Source of the DNA: Rhodococcus sp. ARC_M6
GTDB taxonomy: Bacteria > Actinomycetota > Actinomycetes > Mycobacteriales > Mycobacteriaceae
Length of the DNA stretch: 64,000 nt
Reading direction: 5' to 3'
Assembly: GCF_022810305.1 (NCBI RefSeq)
Contig: NZ_JALGQH010000015.1
Coordinates: 1 to 64,000, forward strand
The notes beneath the pieces were generated by a model that saw nothing but the letters and a program-made list of their open reading frames with translations, did not search any database and was not told where the DNA came from. Made by a program: the position numbers and the translations under genes. Positions 56,719-64,000 of this stretch are shown here, one piece after another (position 1 is the stretch's first letter; each line of letters opens with the position of its first letter).

Positions 56719-58038
56719 TTGCTTTCCGCCTTCGTTTCGGCCCTCAGGACCCCCGACCTGAGGCGGAAGATCCTTTTCACCCTCGGCCTCGTTGCCCTGT
56801 ATAGGGTCGGCGCTCTTCTTCCGTCCCCGGGTGTGGACTACGCCCGTGTGCAAACCTGCATCGACATCGCCAATTCAGGTGACTCAGCAGGTATCTACTC
56901 GCTGATCAACCTGTTCTCCGGTGGAGCGCTGCTGCAGCTATCCGTGTTTGCTATCGGCATCATGCCGTACATCACGGCGAGCATCATCGTGCAGTTGCTG
57001 ACCGTGGTCATCCCGAAGTTCGAGGAACTTCGGAAGGAGGGTCAGTCCGGCCAGGCCAAGATGACGCAGTACACGCGTTACCTGTCCATCGCCTTGGCTG
57101 TGCTCCAGTCGACGGGCATCGTTGCGCTCGCAGCTAGGGGCCAGCTACTCCAGGGTTGCGATGACATCATCGCGGACAAGTCGATTTTCGGTCTGATCAT
57201 CATTGTGCTGGTCATGACTGCCGGTGCAGCCCTCGTCATGTGGTTCGGTGAAATCATCACCGAACGTGGCGTCGGCAACGGCATGTCGCTCCTGATCTTC
57301 GCCGGTATCGCTTCGCGAATTCCGGGTGAGGGTAGTTCCATCCTCAGCAGTCGTGGCGGTCTCGTATTCGCTTTGGTCTGCTTCGCGGCACTCCTGATCA
57401 TCGCCGGCGTCGTCTTCGTCGAGCAGGGTCAGCGTCGTATCCCGGTGCAGTACGCAAAGCGCATGGTCGGACGTAAGATGTACGGCGGGTCTTCGACCTA
57501 CCTGCCTCTCAAGGTCAACCAGGCCGGCGTCATCCCCGTGATCTTCGCGTCGTCGCTGCTGTATCTGCCAAACCTGATCGCGCAGCTGACCTCGGCGAGT
57601 ACTGCCGTCGATCCCAGCTGGTGGCAGCGGATGATCAACACCTACCTGGTCAACCCGGCCAACCCGGTGTACATCCTGATCTACTTCGGTTTGATCGTGT
57701 TCTTCACTTACTTCTACGTCGCCATCACCTTCAATCCTGAAGAGCGTGCCGACGAGATGAAGAAGTTCGGCGGATTCATCCCAGGTATTCGTCCGGGTCA
57801 GCCGACCGCGGATTATCTCAACTACGTGCTGAGTCGCATCACCCTGCCAGGTGCGATCTACCTTGGCACCATTGCTGTTCTGCCCAACCTGTTCCTCGAT
57901 ATGGGGAGCGGCGGTGGCGCGCAGAACCTACCGTTCGGTGGCACCGCGGTGCTGATTATGGTCAGCGTCGGCCTCGACACGGTCAAGCAGATCGAGAGTC
58001 AGCTAATGCAGCGTAACTATGAAGGGTTCCTCAAGTGA
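56719..58038 (+). CDS. secY: Preprotein translocase subunit SecY
   Basis: 439 residues. The start is called as TTG 56719, four bases after AGGAGG, because the family begins [22 protein letters not shown]; the GTG at 56704 would put the ribosome-binding site inside the gene. Ten membrane segments are present, for example [47 protein letters not shown] and [44 protein letters not shown] and the cytoplasmic loop before the last helices fit SecY, the channel of the Sec exporter. Its stop overlaps the adk GTG start by four bases. Confidence 0.97.
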   Translation: MLSAFVSALRTPDLRRKILFTLGLVALYRVGALLPSPGVDYARVQTCIDIANSGDSAGIYSLINLFSGGALLQLSVFAIGIMPYITASIIVQLLTVVIPKFEELRKEGQSGQAKMTQYTRYLSIALAVLQSTGIVALAARGQLLQGCDDIIADKSIFGLIIIVLVMTAGAALVMWFGEIITERGVGNGMSLLIFAGIASRIPGEGSSILSSRGGLVFALVCFAALLIIAGVVFVEQGQRRIPVQYAKRMVGRKMYGGSSTYLPLKVNQAGVIPVIFASSLLYLPNLIAQLTSASTAVDPSWWQRMINTYLVNPANPVYILIYFGLIVFFTYFYVAITFNPEERADEMKKFGGFIPGIRPGQPTADYLNYVLSRITLPGAIYLGTIAVLPNLFLDMGSGGGAQNLPFGGTAVLIMVSVGLDTVKQIESQLMQRNYEGFLK

Positions 58039-58580
58039 GACTTGTCCTCCTTGGTCCTCCCGGTGCCGGCAAGGGCACCCAGGCCGCGATCCTGTCCGAG
58101 AAGTTCGGAGTTCCCCACATCTCCACGGGTGATCTGTTCCGCGCGAATATCGGCCAGGCCACCGCTCTCGGCGTGGAAGCAAAAAAGTACATCGATGCCG
58201 GCGAACTCGTTCCCAGCTCGATCACGAATGACATGGTGAAGGCTCGTGTGTCCGAACCGGACGCTGCCAACGGTTTCCTGCTCGACGGGTTCCCGCGTTC
58301 GGTCGAGCAGGCAGAGGCACTCGAAGGCATCTTGAAGGATCTCGATGCCAAGCTCGACGGTGTTCTTTCCTTTGTGGTCGACGAAGATGTCGTGGTCGAG
58401 CGCATGCTCGCCCGCGGTCGTGCCGACGACACCGAAGACGTCATCCGCAATCGACTTCGGGTGTACCGCGACGAGACATCACCGCTGTTCGACTATTACA
58501 AAGACAGCGTCGTCTCCGTTGACGCCATCGGCGAGGTCGAAGAAGTCAATGCACGCGCACTGGCAGCGTTGGCCAAGTAA
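58035..58580 (+). CDS. adk: Adenylate kinase
   Basis: 181 residues, GTG start overlapping secY. The P-loop is [13 protein letters not shown] (near residues 4–15), with STGDLFR, the AMP-binding [16 protein letters not shown] and the short [21 protein letters not shown]. The length is that of the short actinobacterial form, without the zinc-finger LID insertion. It interconverts ATP, AMP and ADP in the cytosol. The TAA stop overlaps the map ATG by one base. Confidence 0.98.
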   Translation: MRLVLLGPPGAGKGTQAAILSEKFGVPHISTGDLFRANIGQATALGVEAKKYIDAGELVPSSITNDMVKARVSEPDAANGFLLDGFPRSVEQAEALEGILKDLDAKLDGVLSFVVDEDVVVERMLARGRADDTEDVIRNRLRVYRDETSPLFDYYKDSVVSVDAIGEVEEVNARALAALAK

Positions 58581-59377
58581 TGGTCTTCGGGCGTAAACGC
58601 AAGGTTGTTCCGTTCCGCTCCGCGGGCGAACTCGATGCGATGGCTGCGGCCGGCGCGATCGTAGGTTCGGCATTGGTGGCGGTACGCGCTGCGGCAAAGC
58701 CCGGTGTCAGCACCCTCGAGCTGGATGCGGTGGCAGAATCTGTGATCCGCGATGCCGGCGCAGTTCCTTCGTTCCTCGGGTACCACGGTTTTACCGGTTC
58801 GATTTGTTCCTCGGTCAACGACCGCGTCGTTCATGGAATCCCGACGGCCGCGGACATCCTGGCCGAAGGGGATCTGGTGTCGATCGACTGTGGCGCAATT
58901 CTCGACGGCTGGCATGGTGACTCGGCGTGGACCTTCGGCGTCGGCAAGCTGAGCGAAGCCGACGAACAGTTGAGTGAAGCAACACGGTTGTCGATGGATG
59001 CCGGTATTGCCGCGATGATCGCCGGCAACCGACTCACGGATGTGTCGCACGCAATCGAACTGGGCACGCGTGCAGCTGAGAAGTTGCACGGCCGAACCTA
59101 CGGAATTGTCGACGGCTACGGTGGGCACGGTATCGGGCGCGAGATGCATATGGATCCGTTCCTCGCCAACGAAGGGGCCCCGGGAAAGGGTCCTGAGTTG
59201 GTCATCGGTTCCTGCCTCGCTATCGAACCGATGCTGACGTTGGGAACCACGGATACGGTGATTCTCGACGACGACTGGACTGTGGTTACGGCTGACGGTT
59301 CACGTGCCGCTCATTGGGAGCACACAGTTGCCGTCACCGAGGACGGTCCGAGAATCTTGACACTTCGACCGGAGTAA
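58580..59377 (+). CDS. map: Methionine aminopeptidase, type I
   Basis: 265 residues, start in TAATG at the adk stop. The pita-bread fold metal ligands are visible: two Asp in [19 protein letters not shown], His in [12 protein letters not shown], Glu in CLAIEPML and Glu in [22 protein letters not shown] carries the substrate-pocket histidine. It removes the initiator methionine from new proteins. It is last in secY-adk-map; a canonical T-tailed terminator lies 52 bases downstream. Confidence 0.97.
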   Translation: MVFGRKRKVVPFRSAGELDAMAAAGAIVGSALVAVRAAAKPGVSTLELDAVAESVIRDAGAVPSFLGYHGFTGSICSSVNDRVVHGIPTAADILAEGDLVSIDCGAILDGWHGDSAWTFGVGKLSEADEQLSEATRLSMDAGIAAMIAGNRLTDVSHAIELGTRAAEKLHGRTYGIVDGYGGHGIGREMHMDPFLANEGAPGKGPELVIGSCLAIEPMLTLGTTDTVILDDDWTVVTADGSRAAHWEHTVAVTEDGPRILTLRPE

Positions 59378-59428
59378 TTCGGATCGGATGCTCGACAAGT
59401 GTTGGTGGCGAGAGTAATTCGCTTGCAG

Positions 59429-59463
59429 AAAGTCCCGGCCCCGCAGGGGGTCGGGACTTTTTT
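59429..59463 (+). terminator. Intrinsic terminator with T-run after map
   Basis: AAAGTCCCGGCCCC (59429–59442), loop GCAG, then GGGGTCGGGACTTT ending in six Ts (59458–59463). One G·T pair interrupts an otherwise perfect stem. It is the most classical terminator in the window. Confidence 0.93.
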
Positions 59464-59520
59464 CTTGCTCTCGGCTTCGGTGTGAAGGTCGACACGACGA
59501 GGCGAGTGGGGGAGGCGCAT

Positions 59521-59549
59521 TTGGCCTGGTCGTTCTTCTCGCGTAGCAT
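59521..59549 (+). promoter_or_regulatory. infA: Candidate promoter of infA
   Basis: TTGGCC (59521–59526), 17-bp spacer, TAGCAT (59544–59549), leaving a leader of about 160 nt before infA. It lies after the map terminator within the gene-free stretch 59378–59718. The GGTTGCC element of the other ribosomal promoters is not clearly present. Confidence 0.5.
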
Positions 59550-59718
59550 AGCTAGGCGGTGCGCCATGCGTGTCGACAGCTTGTGTGTGTAGGACTGCCG
59601 CTACGGGGAATCACCGCACCAGTCGATGTAAAAATCATGTCGATGAAGAAACCATTGCGTGCCAATGTAACGGAAGCCGATGCACGAAGCATGCCAAACC
59701 AAACGGATCGCGGAGGAT

Positions 59719-59940
59719 ATGGCTAAGAAAGACGGGGCCATCGAGGTCGAAGGACGAGTAGTCGAGCCGCTGCCCAATGCAATGTTCCGCATTGAGCTCG
59801 AGAATGGCCACAAGGTCCTCGCCCACATCAGCGGAAAGATGCGTCAGCACTACATTCGCATCCTCCCGGAAGATCGCGTTGTCGTAGAGCTTTCGCCCTA
59901 CGATTTGTCGCGCGGACGCATCGTTTACCGCTACAAGTAA
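59719..59940 (+). CDS. infA: Translation initiation factor IF-1
   Basis: 73 residues, ATG 59719 with CGGAGG three to four bases upstream. [73 protein letters not shown] matches the IF-1 OB fold end to end (key blocks: [25 protein letters not shown]). IF-1 occupies the A site of the small subunit during initiation. It heads the infA-rpmJ-rpsM-rpsK-rpsD-rpoA-rplQ run. Confidence 0.98.
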
Positions 59941-60030
59941 CGAACTTCCCGGACCTGACCTGGGTCAGGGAGAAGTACGTCTGCCGTGGTTCGTCCTGGC
60001 AGGCTGCGACAAAACAGGAGATCAGAAGAC

Positions 60031-60144
60031 GTGAAGGTTCATCCGAGCGTCAAGAAGATCTGCGAAAAGTGCAAAGTTATCCGTCGTAACGGTCGGGTCA
60101 TGGTGATCTGCGAGAACCTGCGTCACAAGCAGCGTCAGGGCTAG
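60031..60144 (+). CDS. rpmJ: 50S ribosomal protein L36
   Basis: 37 residues, GTG start at 60031 with CAGGAG about 11 bases upstream. [19 protein letters not shown] followed by [17 protein letters not shown] gives the C-x2-C-x12-C-x4-H zinc site of the C+ form of L36. It is the smallest large-subunit protein and binds 23S rRNA near the factor-binding region. A 249-nt leader follows before rpsM. Confidence 0.97.
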   Translation: MKVHPSVKKICEKCKVIRRNGRVMVICENLRHKQRQG

Positions 60145-60393
60145 ATCGAACTTTTCGAAGATCTGCTTGGCAACAAGCAAAGAAGACCTCCCAGTACCAG
60201 CCATTGTTGACGAGACCCCACGCGATCGTTCACCGATCGACAAGGTCGGACAATGGTTCACCCCCGGCACGGAGGCCGGGGCCCCACTGAGTTAGTTGAT
60301 GAGATCACCTACGCCTTACGGCGTCGGTACTCGGCAAGAGGCACAGGGGATGGGCCGGGAGCAGACCTCCGCACACCGATAGGAAATGCCGAC
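60145..60393 (+). promoter_or_regulatory. Structured leader between rpmJ and rpsM
   Basis: 249 nt without a gene. Two short hairpins are clear: CCCCGGC with GCCGGGG (60262–60281, loop ACGGAG) and ACGCC-TTAC-GGCGT (60311–60324). In Escherichia coli S4 binds a leader structure before rpsM to repress the alpha operon; a comparable role here is only a possibility. Confidence 0.4.
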
Positions 60394-60768
60394 ATGGCAC
60401 GTCTCTCTGGTGTTGATCTTCCTCGCGAAAAGCGTATGGAGATCGCACTGACATACATCTACGGCATCGGCCGTACCCGCTCCAAGGAAATCCTTGACGC
60501 CACCGGCGTCAACCCGGATCTCCGGAGCAAGGACCTCTCGGACGAGGACCTGGCAAAGCTCCGCGAGTACATCGAGGAGTCGCTCAAGGTTGAGGGTGAC
60601 CTTCGCCGCGAGGTTCAGGCCGACATCCGTCGCAAGATCGAGATCGGCTGCTACCAGGGCCTGCGCCACCGTCGTGGTCTGCCCGTGCGTGGTCAGCGCA
60701 CCAAGACCAACGCCCGTACCCGTAAGGGTCCGAAGCGCACCATTGCCGGCAAGAAGAAGGCGAAGTAA
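60394..60768 (+). CDS. rpsM: 30S ribosomal protein S13
   Basis: 124 residues from ATG 60394 (AGGAAATG upstream); the open frame back to 60253 shows no homology. [34 protein letters not shown], then [56 protein letters not shown], are complete S13, whose C-terminal tail contacts P-site tRNA and which bridges to L5. The stop overlaps the rpsK ATG by one base. Confidence 0.98.
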   Translation: MARLSGVDLPREKRMEIALTYIYGIGRTRSKEILDATGVNPDLRSKDLSDEDLAKLREYIEESLKVEGDLRREVQADIRRKIEIGCYQGLRHRRGLPVRGQRTKTNARTRKGPKRTIAGKKKAK

Positions 60769-61181
60769 TGCCCCCGAAGTCACGTAGCACCGGTCCGAAG
60801 AAGACCCAGAAGGCGCGTCGCAGGGATAAGAAGAACATCCCGCACGGCGCTGCTCACATCAAGAGCACCTTCAACAACACCATCGTGTCCATCACGGACC
60901 CCGCCGGAAATGTCATTTCCTGGGCGTCCTCGGGACACGTCGGCTTCAAGGGTTCGCGTAAGTCGACTCCCTTCGCCGCTCAGCTCGCTGCTGAGAGCGC
61001 TGCCCGCAAGGCGCAGGAGCACGGTGTCAAGAAGGTTGACGTCTTCGTCAAGGGACCGGGTTCGGGTCGCGAGACCGCGATTCGTTCACTCCAGGCTGCA
61101 GGCCTCGAGGTCGGCACCATTTCCGATGTAACTCCCCAGCCGCACAACGGCTGCCGTCCGCCCAAGCGGCGTCGGGTATAA
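60768..61181 (+). CDS. rpsK: 30S ribosomal protein S11
   Basis: 137 residues, start overlapping rpsM. Basic N-terminus, then [53 protein letters not shown] and the C-terminal [20 protein letters not shown] typical of S11, which lines the mRNA path at the platform. The conserved Asn-Gly near the C-terminus (HNGCR), a known isoaspartate site in other bacteria, is present. A 24-bp gap precedes rpsD. Confidence 0.98.
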   Translation: MPPKSRSTGPKKTQKARRRDKKNIPHGAAHIKSTFNNTIVSITDPAGNVISWASSGHVGFKGSRKSTPFAAQLAAESAARKAQEHGVKKVDVFVKGPGSGRETAIRSLQAAGLEVGTISDVTPQPHNGCRPPKRRRV

Positions 61182-61205
61182 GCGGGAAGGAATAGGTAGA
61201 AAATC

Positions 61206-61811
61206 ATGGCACGTTATACCGGACCCATCACCCGCAAGTCGCGTCGTCTGCGCGTCGACCTCGTTGGAGGCGACCAGGCATTCGAGCGTCGCCCGTACCC
61301 GCCCGGACAGCACGGCCGCGCGCGTATCAAGGAGAGCGAATACCTGCTCCAGCTGCAGGAGAAGCAGAAGGCTCGCTTCACCTACGGCGTCATGGAGAAG
61401 CAGTTCCGTCTGTACTACAAGGAGGCGAACAACCGCCCCGGTAAGACCGGCGAGAACCTGCTTCGCATCCTTGAGTCGCGTCTCGACAACGTCGTGTACC
61501 GCGCAGGCCTCGCTCGCACTCGCCGTCAGGCACGTCAGCTGGTCACGCACGGTCACCTTCTCGTGAACAACAAGAAGGTCGACATTCCCAGCTACCGCGT
61601 TTCGCAGTACGACATCATCGATGTCAAGGAAAAGTCGCTCACCACGCTTCCGTTCCAGGTTGCACGTGAGACCGTCGGCGACCGCCCGGTTCCCGCATGG
61701 TTGCAGGTTGTCGGCTCGCGTCTGCGGATCCTGGTTCACCAGCTTCCCGAGCGCGCGCAGATCGATATTGCTCTGCAGGAACAGCTCATCGTCGAGTACT
61801 ACTCGAAGTAA
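61206..61811 (+). CDS. rpsD: 30S ribosomal protein S4
   Basis: 201 residues. MARYTGPITRKSRRLRVDL, QLQEKQKARFTYGVMEKQFRLYYKEANNRPGKTGENLLRILESRLDNVVYRAGLARTRRQARQLVTHGHLLVNNKKVDIPSYRV covers the N-terminal and S4 RNA-binding domains. The N-terminus lacks the four-cysteine zinc motif (C- form). S4 nucleates small-subunit assembly and in Escherichia coli regulates the alpha operon. Three consecutive hairpins follow before rpoA. Confidence 0.98.
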   Translation: MARYTGPITRKSRRLRVDLVGGDQAFERRPYPPGQHGRARIKESEYLLQLQEKQKARFTYGVMEKQFRLYYKEANNRPGKTGENLLRILESRLDNVVYRAGLARTRRQARQLVTHGHLLVNNKKVDIPSYRVSQYDIIDVKEKSLTTLPFQVARETVGDRPVPAWLQVVGSRLRILVHQLPERAQIDIALQEQLIVEYYSK

Positions 61812-61828
61812 GGCGTTTCGCTCTCTGT

Positions 61829-61864
61829 GAGTGGTTGCGGAGTCTTCGGACTTCGCAACCGCTC
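61829..61864 (+). terminator. UUCG-capped 16-bp hairpin after rpsD
   Basis: The arms GAGTGGTTGCGGAGTC and GACTTCGCAACCGCTC close a UUCG tetraloop in the C(UUCG)G context. It lies 17 bases after rpsD. It could act as attenuator or RNA-processing barrier between rpsD and rpoA. Confidence 0.7.
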
Positions 61865-61866
61865 GC

Positions 61867-61916
61867 AGGGCGCAAGCCCTTTCTGCCCCATCGTGGGCGT
61901 CAAATAGTGGACGCCC
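61867..61916 (+). promoter_or_regulatory. Two further hairpins upstream of rpoA
   Basis: AGGGC-GCAA-GCCCT (61867–61880, GNRA tetraloop, followed by TTT) and GGGCGTC (61895–61901) with GACGCCC (61910–61916) around an 8-nt loop. The last ends four bases before the AGGAGG of rpoA, so it may affect ribosome access. Confidence 0.55.
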
Positions 61917-61934
61917 GTACAGGAGGAAATACCA

Positions 61935-62996
61935 ATGCTCATTTCTCAGCGACCCACGCTGACCGAAGAGGTCATCGCTGATAACCGCTCGAAGTTCGTC
62001 ATCGAGCCCCTGGAGCCAGGTTTCGGGTACACGCTCGGCAATTCGCTGCGCCGCACGCTGCTCTCGTCGATCCCCGGCGCTGCTGTCACCAGCATCCGTA
62101 TCGACGGAGTTCTCCACGAGTTCACCACGGTCCCCGGAGTCAAGGAAGATGTCACTGACATCATCCTGAACCTCAAGGGCCTGGTCGTGAGCTCCGAAGA
62201 GGACGAGCCGGTCACCATGTACGTCCGTAAGCAGGGCCCCGGCGCTGTTACTGCAGGCGACATCGTGCCCCCGGCTGGCGTCATCGTGAACAACCCTGAT
62301 CTGCACATCGCCACCCTGAACGACAAGGGAAAGCTGGAGATCGAGCTCGTAGTCGAGCGCGGTCGCGGCTATGTCCCCGCCGTCCAGAACAAGGCGTCCG
62401 GCGCAGAGATCGGCCGTATTCCGGTCGACTCGATTTACTCGCCGGTGCTCAAGGTCACCTACAAGGTGGAGGCCACTCGCGTCGAACAGCGCACCGACTT
62501 CGATCGGCTCGTTCTCGACGTGGAAACGAAGAATTCCATCACTGCACGGGACGCGCTCGCTTCTGCGGGCAAGACCCTGGTGGAGCTCTTCGGCCTGGCC
62601 CGTGAGCTGAACGTCGAAGCAGAAGGCATTGAGATCGGACCCTCGCCTGCCGAGGCCGATCACATCGCTTCCTTCGGACTCCCCATCGAGGATCTGGACC
62701 TCACCGTCCGTTCCTACAACTGCCTCAAGCGCGAAGGTGTTCACACCGTCGGTGAGCTTGTCGGCCGTACCGAGTCCGATCTGCTCGACATCCGCAACTT
62801 CGGACAGAAGTCCATCGACGAGGTCAAGGTCAAGCTGCATTCGCTCGGCCTGTCCCTCAAGGACAGCCCCGCATCCTTCGATCCCACCACCGTTGCCGGC
62901 TACGACGCCGCCACCGGAACGTGGAGTGACACCGATGCCGGTTCCTTCGGCGATGCCGAGGGTACCGAGGACTACGCCGAGACCGAACAGCTGTAG
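61935..62996 (+). CDS. rpoA: DNA-directed RNA polymerase alpha subunit
   Basis: 353 residues, ATG 61935 eight bases after AGGAGG. The N-terminal dimerisation domain contains [34 protein letters not shown]. The C-terminal domain ([52 protein letters not shown]) binds UP elements and activators. About 40 acidic residues follow. It is the assembly platform for RNA polymerase. It is separated from rpsD by 123 bp of tandem hairpins and from rplQ by 29 bp. Confidence 0.99.
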   Translation: MLISQRPTLTEEVIADNRSKFVIEPLEPGFGYTLGNSLRRTLLSSIPGAAVTSIRIDGVLHEFTTVPGVKEDVTDIILNLKGLVVSSEEDEPVTMYVRKQGPGAVTAGDIVPPAGVIVNNPDLHIATLNDKGKLEIELVVERGRGYVPAVQNKASGAEIGRIPVDSIYSPVLKVTYKVEATRVEQRTDFDRLVLDVETKNSITARDALASAGKTLVELFGLARELNVEAEGIEIGPSPAEADHIASFGLPIEDLDLTVRSYNCLKREGVHTVGELVGRTESDLLDIRNFGQKSIDEVKVKLHSLGLSLKDSPASFDPTTVAGYDAATGTWSDTDAGSFGDAEGTEDYAETEQL

Positions 62997-63025
62997 CAGC
63001 TCAGGTCCTTTACTAGGAGATCATC

Positions 63026-63544
63026 ATGCCCAAGCCCAAGAAGGGTGCCCGCTTCGGCGGGTCGGCTTCGCACCAGAAGGCGATTTTCGCCAATCTGGCT
63101 ACCGCGCTCTTCGAGCACGGTCGCATCACCACCACCGAGTCCAAGGCCAAGGCACTGCGCCCCTACGCCGAGAAGCTCGTCACGCACGCTAAGGCCGGCA
63201 CGCTGGCTCACCGTCGTGAGGTTCTGAAGGTCATCCGTAACAAGGATGTCGTTCACACCCTGTTCGCCGAGATCGGCCCGTTCTACGCGGACCGTCCCGG
63301 TGGATACACCCGCATCACCAAGACGGTCCCCCGCAAGGGCGACAACGCTCCGATGGCAATCATCGAGCTCGTCAAGGAAAAGACCGTCACCTCCGAGGCT
63401 GACCGCGCACGTCGCGTCCAGGCTTCGCAGGACGCACCGGTAGAAGCAGCTGTTGAAGCTGAGTCTGCTGCTGTCGAGGCTGACGTCACCGAGGTTGTGG
63501 AGGCCGACGAGGCCCCCGCAGCCGAAGAGGCCAAGAAGGACTAG
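63026..63544 (+). CDS. rplQ: 50S ribosomal protein L17
   Basis: 172 residues, ATG 63026 with AGGAGA upstream. [56 protein letters not shown] and [26 protein letters not shown] are L17. About 45 C-terminal residues rich in Ala, Glu and Val ([19 protein letters not shown]) form an extension usual in actinobacteria and absent from the short L17 of Escherichia coli. L17 lies near the tunnel exit. A hairpin begins 28 bases after the stop, inside the next gene. Confidence 0.98.
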   Translation: MPKPKKGARFGGSASHQKAIFANLATALFEHGRITTTESKAKALRPYAEKLVTHAKAGTLAHRREVLKVIRNKDVVHTLFAEIGPFYADRPGGYTRITKTVPRKGDNAPMAIIELVKEKTVTSEADRARRVQASQDAPVEAAVEAESAAVEADVTEVVEADEAPAAEEAKKD

Positions 63545-63549
63545 TTCCC

Positions 63550-64000
63550 TTGGTTTCAGCACACGCTGAATCGAATGAGCCCGCCGCCCCCCTCGGGGAC
63601 GGCGGGCTCGTTCGATTGCGTCTCGACATCTCCTACGACGGAACCGATTTCTCCGGCTGGGCCAGGCAGACCGATCTACGCACAGTGTGCGGCGAGATCG
63701 AGGATCGGCTTGGAACTGTGCTGCGGCTTCCGGTTCAGTTGACCGTCGCGGGCCGGACAGACGCCGGAGTACATGCGAGCGGCCAGGTCGCGCACGTCGA
63801 CGTACCGGCAGACCTGTTGCCCGAGGATCCGTCCCGGTTGGTCCGTCGACTGGCTCGATTCCTTCCGAAGGACGTTCGGGTCCGAGAGATTACTGTTGTG
63901 CCCGCCGATTTCGACGCTCGGTTCTCTGCGATGCGACGTTATTACGAGTACCGGGTGTCCAATGCTGCGTTCGGAGTTGAACCGCTCAGATCCCGCGATA
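63550..64000 (+). CDS. truA: tRNA pseudouridine(38-40) synthase TruA, 3'-partial
   Basis: 150 residues are visible before the right edge. The start is called as TTG 63550, nine bases after GAAGGA and five bases after the rplQ stop; a TTG at 63616 is the alternative and would place the start after a strong hairpin. The catalytic aspartate is in [16 protein letters not shown], and [18 protein letters not shown] is the family's N-terminal block. TruA makes pseudouridine at positions 38–40 of the tRNA anticodon arm. The frame contains no ATG before the conserved region. Gene order rpoA-rplQ-truA is standard for actinobacteria. Confidence 0.92.
   Translation, partial: MVSAHAESNEPAAPLGDGGLVRLRLDISYDGTDFSGWARQTDLRTVCGEIEDRLGTVLRLPVQLTVAGRTDAGVHASGQVAHVDVPADLLPEDPSRLVRRLARFLPKDVRVREITVVPADFDARFSAMRRYYEYRVSNAAFGVEPLRSRD
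63572..63614 (+). terminator. Large hairpin at the rplQ–truA junction
   Basis: CGAATGAGCCCGCCG (63572–63586) pairs with CGGCGGGCTCGTTCG (63600–63614), one G·T pair, enclosing a C-run/GGGG segment that extends the stem. It sits within the first codons of truA if the TTG at 63550 is used. Confidence 0.75.

Noticed and set aside
61086-62840. 584-residue minus-strand frame opposite rpsD and rpoA
   Set aside because: Both sense genes are certain; long antisense frames are common in high-GC DNA.

Overview
The window is high-GC actinobacterial DNA. The S10–spc–alpha ribosomal gene order, an antigen-85-type mycolyltransferase and a zinc-type S14 point to a mycolic-acid-containing member of the Mycobacteriales, most likely Rhodococcus. 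The genus is inferred from protein style, not from any database search.

Region 1 (1–33864, + strand) is the 3' part of a very large nonribosomal peptide synthetase (NRPS). Three consecutive proteins are visible, the first cut by the left edge. They carry ten adenylation (A) domains, nine condensation (C) domains, ten carrier (T) domains, one epimerase (E) and a terminal thioesterase (TE). Visible order: [A]-T-C-A-T-E-C-A-T-C-A-T-C / A-T-C-A-T-C-A-T-C-A-T-C / A-T-C-A-T-TE. Specificity codes read by eye give Thr for the first A domain and Ser-Ser-Ser for three consecutive ones; the others are not securely assigned. Each protein junction splits a module between C and A, and the junction ends carry degenerate pieces of A domain. 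One A domain is present as two copies of 1,637 bp that appear to differ at one base (7390–9026 and 31297–32933).

Region 2 (33854–39611, - strand) holds a Tat-exported amidase, a secreted antigen-85-like mycolyltransferase, two ABC-2 permeases and their ATPase (DrrABC-like export). A family 2 glycosyltransferase (39955–40815, +), visibly richer in A+T, diverges from the exporter.

Region 3 (40817–45170, - strand) is a tightly coupled four-gene operon: chorismate mutase-like papB, aminodeoxychorismate synthase papA, prephenate dehydrogenase-like papC, and an AurF/CmlI-type di-iron N-oxygenase with all seven expected metal ligands. Together they predict 4-aminophenylalanine (or its ketoacid) and an N-oxidised (hydroxylamino, nitroso or nitro) aryl unit, probably a precursor or tailoring step for the NRPS product. 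A hotdog-fold thioesterase-like gene (45396–45872, -) follows.

Region 4 (46385–64000, + strand) is housekeeping: rpsJ-rplC-rplD-rplW-rplB-rpsS-rplV-rpsC-rplP-rpmC-rpsQ; rplN-rplX-rplE-rpsZ; rpsH-rplF-rplR-rpsE-rpmD-rplO; secY-adk-map; infA-rpmJ-rpsM-rpsK-rpsD-rpoA-rplQ; and the 5' part of truA. Strong hairpin terminators follow rpsQ, rpsZ, rplO and map. Promoters before rpsJ, rplN and rpsH share the same GGTTGCC element after the -10 box. No tRNA, rRNA, transposase or CRISPR array was seen.
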